The position numbers and the translations under genes are program-made. A stretch of 64,000 nucleotides of DNA from Mallotus nudiflorus (taxonomy: Eukaryota; Streptophyta; Magnoliopsida; Malpighiales; Euphorbiaceae). The notes below the pieces were generated by a model. The model saw nothing but the letters and a program-made list of their open reading frames with translations. It was not told the origin of the DNA and made no database searches. Shown piece after piece: positions 60,101-64,000 of this stretch (within the stretch, counting starts at the first letter, position 1; every line of letters begins with the position of its first letter). Location: positions 868,001 to 932,000 of the forward strand of contig CANTUR010000130.1 in the NCBI GenBank assembly GCA_947683625.1, in the 5' to 3' direction.

Positions 60101-61913
60101 GAACTATCCTACACATGATCTAGAGATGGCTGCAGTGATCTTTGCTTTGAAGATTTGGAGACATTATCTGTACGGGGTGACTTGTGAGATATTTACTGAT
60201 CACAAGAGCCTTAAGTACATTTTCCAGCAGCGAGATCTGAATCTGAGGCAGAGAAGATGGTTGGAGCTGTTGAAGGATTATGATTGCGAGATTCTTTACC
60301 ATCCGGGTAAGGCTAATGTGGTAGCAGATGCCTTGAGTAGGAAGTCCTCAGGTAGTCTTGCTCATATCGGTGTGGAGAGGAGACCATTGATCCAGGAATT
60401 GCATCTGATGGTGGATCAAGGTCTGATGATGAAGATTAGTAGATCAGGTGGACTGTTAGCTCAGTTTAAAGTACGATCTGTACTGAGGGATAGGATTAAA
60501 GCAGCTCAGAGCCGAGATCCTATTCTGGAAGAGCTTGCAGAGAATGTCAGAGCAGGGAAGTTCACTGATTTCACACTCGATGATGATGGTGTGTTGTGGA
60601 TCAGTGGTAGATTGTGTGTTCCTGATGTGGATGATTTGAGAGAAGAGATCTTAGAGGAAGCACATTCTACAGCCTACAGCGTTCATCCGGGTGTTACTAA
60701 GATGTACCACAGTATCAGAGATTTATACTGGTGGGATGGATTGAAGAAGGATGTTGCTGATTATGTTGCTAAGTGCTTGATGTGTCAGCAAGTGAAAGCC
60801 GAACATCAGAAGCCTTCTGGGAAGCTTCAGCCTCTTCCTATTCCCGAGTGGAAGTGGGAAAGGATAGCTATGGATTTTGTGGTCGGTTTACCTCGTTCGA
60901 AGGATGGATACGATTCCATTTGGGTGATTGTAGACAGATTGACGAAGTCTGCACATTTCTTGCCTGTGAAAGCCACATATTCAGTTGCTAGATTGGCGAA
61001 GTTGTACGTGAAGCATATTGTGTGCCTTCATGGAGTACCTGTGTCCATTGTGTCAGACAGAGGTTCGGTGTTTACTTCTCATTTTTGGCAGAAGTTGCAG
61101 GAAGCGATGGGCACTAGGTTGGATTTCAGTACTGCTTTTCATCCTCAGACAGATGGTCAGTCTGAGAGGACGATCCAGACACTGGAAGATATGTTGAGGA
61201 TGTGTGTCTTGGATTTGAGAGGTAGCTGGGATGATCATTTGTCGCTTGTTGAGTTTGCATATAATAACAGCTACCATAGCAGTATTGGCATGGCACCATA
61301 TGAGGCGTTGTATGGAAGGAAGTGTAGATCCCCGTTGAGTTGGGATGAGATCGGTGAGAGAGTTTTGACTGGACCAGAGATGATTCAAGATGCTGCAGAG
61401 AAAGTCGCCGTGATCAAGCACAGATTAGAGACCGCAGTTAGCAGACAGAAGAGTTATGCGGATCCTAGGCGCAGAGATGTGGAGTTTCAGGTTGGAGATT
61501 TTGTTTTTCTGAAAGTATCTCCGATGAAGGGTGTGATGAGATTTGGCAGGAAGGGTAAGTTAGCACCGAGATATATTGGACCGTTTGAGATTCTGGAGAG
61601 AGTTGGCACTGTTGCATATCGGTTGGAATTACCTCCGAGTATGTCACAGGTGCATCCAGTATTTCATATCTCGATGTTGAGGAAGTATATCTCAGATCCT
61701 TCACATGTGTTGCAACCTGACAGTGTGGAAGTGAGTGAAGATTTGACGTTTGTGGAAGAACCTGTGGCGATCGTTGATTTTCAAGTTCGACAGTTGCGAT
61801 CGAAGCAGATTCCGATGGTCAAGGTTTTGTGGCGTAGCGACAGAGTTGAAGAGCATACGTGGGAGACTGAAGCTGAGATGCGAGCTTCTTACCCGTATCT
61901 CTTTCCTTCCTGA
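57162..61913 (+). CDS. Ty3/gypsy Gag-Pol polyprotein, unit 2
   Basis: 1583 codons encoding the same protein as unit 1, so all gag, protease, RT, RNase H, integrase and chromodomain-like features apply at the same residues. I noticed two nucleotide differences, both synonymous: 58202 G (T at 50098, Leu codon) and 59066 C (T at 50962, His codon). Its 5' LTR is the middle LTR and its 3' LTR is LTR 3. It is intact and potentially functional. Confidence 0.96.
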   Translation: MRRRARVAPPVVEAEDDESFQDEVLPPEPPVRRRGRGRGRPRGAAGRRRQRELQDEEPVEPEFDVPVPPVVQPVQPAYQQGMSDPEAALFYARVGRIAFDGTSDPLDFLHAIETRTRTAHTEYQRIMIVELSVEGPALDWFIQMIQPYMMTMTWAQFRERFMRRFYPEPLRLSYRLRLTSISRGDRSVEEYTREFLRLGRYAEDLMRDQYFAVTTYVTGLGSAFAGMPTAGLTLESVIELAKEIVLRLVRQGAMPDYYQLGVQSSGLQATPYSSFHVGSSSQQRGSTQQSQRQQQRVHRSSRHGRGGQRRSFRFGSGASSSSSGRSSGSAASVCQTCGRVHQGPCYLTPLTCFRCGQTGHFARSCPYPGYQQQQIPRFPQQSIASAAPVPFQLPPAQHQSSTQFVPQQSHGRGTRGGARGVGQASTSQQGGRGQARVFHLTQQDAQASNAVVAGILSVCYLDALVLFDPGATHSFVSPIFASKSCWQASRMAFPLSVATPLSDSLDANIVLSGCPVLVGDRELPADLILLDVMEFDVILGMDWLSQHYAVVDCRNKEVIFRIPGEVEFKFVGDRSSAPQNLISVISARKLLRKGCQGFLALVRDTSVEKLSLTDVPVACEFPDVFPEELPGLPPHREIEFCIDVVPGVTPISMPPYRMAPAELRELKEQLQELLEKGFIRPSVSPWGAPVLFVKKKDGTLRLCIDYRELNKVTVKNKYPLPRIDDLFDQLQGAQFFSKVDLRSGYHQLRISEADIPKTAFRTRYGHYEFLVMSFGLTNAPAAFMDLMNRVFRPYVDQFVVVFIDDILVYSRSMEEHVYHLRIVLQTLRDHQLYAKFSKCDFWMESVSFLGHVVSKEGIQVDPQKIEAVSEWPRPTSVTEIQNFLGLAGYYRRFVQDFSRIAAPMTRLTQKNVRFEWSEACENSFQLLKEKLTTAPVLALPNSVDKFTVYCDASRIGLGCVLMQNGRVIAYASRQLKKHEQNYPTHDLEMAAVIFALKIWRHYLYGVTCEIFTDHKSLKYIFQQRDLNLRQRRWLELLKDYDCEILYHPGKANVVADALSRKSSGSLAHIGVERRPLIQELHLMVDQGLMMKISRSGGLLAQFKVRSVLRDRIKAAQSRDPILEELAENVRAGKFTDFTLDDDGVLWISGRLCVPDVDDLREEILEEAHSTAYSVHPGVTKMYHSIRDLYWWDGLKKDVADYVAKCLMCQQVKAEHQKPSGKLQPLPIPEWKWERIAMDFVVGLPRSKDGYDSIWVIVDRLTKSAHFLPVKATYSVARLAKLYVKHIVCLHGVPVSIVSDRGSVFTSHFWQKLQEAMGTRLDFSTAFHPQTDGQSERTIQTLEDMLRMCVLDLRGSWDDHLSLVEFAYNNSYHSSIGMAPYEALYGRKCRSPLSWDEIGERVLTGPEMIQDAAEKVAVIKHRLETAVSRQKSYADPRRRDVEFQVGDFVFLKVSPMKGVMRFGRKGKLAPRYIGPFEILERVGTVAYRLELPPSMSQVHPVFHISMLRKYISDPSHVLQPDSVEVSEDLTFVEEPVAIVDFQVRQLRSKQIPMVKVLWRSDRVEEHTWETEAEMRASYPYLFPS

Positions 61914-61954
61914 TTCTGTAATCTTGTTTTTAGAATTCGGGGACGAATTCTTGT

Positions 61955-61966
61955 AAGGGGGGAAGA
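61955..61966 (+). other. Polypurine tract, unit 2
   Basis: AAGGGGGGAAGA one base before LTR 3, as in unit 1. Confidence 0.9.
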
Positions 61967-61967
61967 C

Positions 61968-64000
61968 TGTAATATCCCGTGTTTTTTTAAAAATATTTTT
62001 ACACTGTACCGGGATATACAGTGTCAATAATTTTTATGCATTATACGATATTTTTATGAGTTGATATGTATTTTAAACCTATTTTAATTACTGTCTATTA
62101 TTTTCAGTGTCTTACGTAAAATTTTCCCGGGACTTTCATTTTCGGGGAAATTTTCACGTAAACAATTTATTATTAATTATGTTAAATGTATTTACGGGTT
62201 TGCATGAACTCATACATATTTTTAAATTATTAAACAAAGCTTGTGTGTGTATATTTATTTAATTAGGGTTTATTATTACCCTAATATTTTATTATTTATT
62301 TATTATTATTTGATTATTTTATTTATTATTAAATTATTAAAATTTATTATTTATTAATATTTAATTATTTTAATTTATTTTATTTTTTTTCTTTTTCTTT
62401 TTTTTTTCTTTTTCTTTTCCTTTCTCTTTCCTTTTCTTCTTTTTCTTTTTCTTCTTCTTCTTCTTCTTCTTCTTCCCGTGGGTGCCCGACGCCACCACCA
62501 ATTTTCTCACCGCCGTTTCTCCCTCCTCCGGCCACCGTTTTCGACACCGCCGGTCTCTATCTTCTCCTTGAGCTCCGGTGAGTGTTATTCTAGCTTTGGT
62601 TTGAGCTAAAATGGTCTAGAATTGCTTAGGTTTTGATTTGAATATTTCGGCCACTTTTGGTTTTCGATTTTTTTGAGCTTTGATTTGGATGATTCATGGA
62701 AACTTCCTTCACAAATGTTGTTCCTGGTAGCTTAATCTTCATGTATGAATTTTTGTAGAATTTTTGGAGATTGTTTGGATTTTTGGGTATTTTTGAATAT
62801 TTTAATATTATTTTCGAATTTTCGGAAATTAATTATTTAAATTATGAAATTGGAGTTTATGGTTGAATTGGGTGTTGAAGTGAATTATAGGAATTTATTT
62901 GGAATTTTTATGAATTTCTAAGTATTTATTTTTAATTATTGAAGTTTATGTGATTTTGTAAAATTAAGTTAATTGTGTTGTTATTTGAATTTAATTGGTT
63001 AATTGGGTTTAATTATTGATATTATTGATAGATATGTTGAGAAAATTAATTTTGGATAATTGTATGATTTTTGGTGAATTTTTGAAGTAATTTAGGTATA
63101 TATATATATATAGGGGTATTTTGGTAATTTTACCCTAAATTGTCTAAAAATGTAATTTAATTGGTTTTAATATTTATTTAAGGTATAAAAATGATTTCTA
63201 CAAAACATTTAGTATTTTTAACTAATTAAAACTATTTTCCGGGAATTATTTTCAATTATATATATAATATACGGTTTTTCTAATAAAATGAGTTTTAATC
63301 GATTTTTACAGTGTTTCAAGATTTATTATGTAATTTCTACGTATGAAATGTATTTTTATGATTTAAGGATATTTTTGGTATATTTGAATATATATTCTGT
63401 GTTTGTGGACCCCGGTCGACAGATTGTAGTCTGGAGTCCGACCGAGGGGTTGTGATTGATTGTGGTGTTTATTTTTGAAGTGTATTTTCTTTGCAGGGTC
63501 GGCTCTACTCTTTTGAGTAGAGAGATGTCCGTTTTACAGGGGAGGTTCTGCCGGATTTCCGGTAGAATTCTCGTAAAACGTGATATCCAGTCGAACCCTA
63601 ATTTCCGATTCTGTGTTGAATACTCTAGATTTAATTCTAGGATTTCTGTTAGGGTTATTCTGATGTCGATTAATTATTTCTTGTTAGTTGCGCCGAGACC
63701 GAGGGTTAGTGGACCAGGCCCGTCGGACCTGTCTCGTGGAGCGCATTAGGTGAGTTACTATATTATATATATATGCTTAGGATGCATGATTTAGAAAATG
63801 CATGTTTTATTTTGATTAAATGTGCATAAATAACATGATTTATATTCAAGTATATTTTTGGTATATAATAAATTATATACATGTTTTATTAATAAAATAT
63901 ATTTAAAATGTTTTTAAATATATTTTTAGTTTAATTCATGATTTGATTAGATTTATTTGACATATATATACTCAAAATATACCTGGTTTATGTTTGGTAT
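61968..64000 (+). mobile_element. LTR 3, truncated by the window end
   Basis: The first 2033 bp of a third LTR, collinear with LTR 2 at exactly 8104 bp. The window does not show whether it ends the array or leads into a third unit. Confidence 0.95.

Noticed and set aside
1..64000. CRISPR arrays, operons, Shine-Dalgarno sites, phage attachment sites
   Set aside because: The window is plant nuclear DNA; the regular repeats seen are microsatellites, tandem duplications and LTRs.

Overview
This window is plant nuclear DNA, almost certainly from a eudicot. It is AT-rich, its genes have many GT-AG introns, and the encoded families are plant-specific: a class B heat-shock factor, a plant DUF810/MUN protein, a plant membrane RING-H2 ligase and a BON1-associated C2 protein. 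The transposons are also typical of plants (hAT, Mutator-like foldback elements, a Ty3/gypsy element with a tRNA-Met primer site). I could not fix the species. There are no prokaryotic features and no convincing tRNA or rRNA genes.

Layout. 0.2-3.4 kb: decayed hAT transposase gene. 4.2-4.7 kb: foldback MITE in AT-rich intergenic DNA. 8.1-10.7 kb (+): five-exon membrane-anchored RING-H2 E3 ligase, 394 codons. 12.6-26.5 kb (+): 26-exon MUN/DUF810 protein of the PATROL1 superfamily; the exons as read total 1163 codons and join in frame throughout. 27.6-28.8 kb: nonautonomous element built of short repeats. 29.4-29.9 kb (-): single-exon C2 protein (BAP type). 34.0-42.5 kb: remains of a tandem duplication around an HSFB2b-type gene (39.9-41.0 kb, -). 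The second copy has lost the HSF body but kept part of its promoter, and a fragment of a cyclase-associated protein gene lies in the same interval.

43.1-64.0 kb is a retrotransposon nest. An old, divergent LTR fragment (43.14-45.75 kb) is interrupted by a young Ty3/gypsy element of the same broad family. The young element is present as a tandem dimer LTR-gag/pol-LTR-gag/pol-LTR with a period of 8104 bp, sharing its middle LTR. Both 1583-codon gag-pol frames are intact and encode the same protein. The third LTR runs off the window.

The cellular genes do not form a pathway. They are independent plant genes for ubiquitin ligation at membranes, vesicle tethering or exocytosis, defence/Ca2+-membrane signalling, and repression in the heat response. 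The points most worth a second look are the ghost HSFB2b duplicate with a retained heat-shock element, the tandem retroelement and what its LTR polymorphisms imply, a nested hairpin conserved between young and old LTRs, and two GC-AG introns in the MUN gene.
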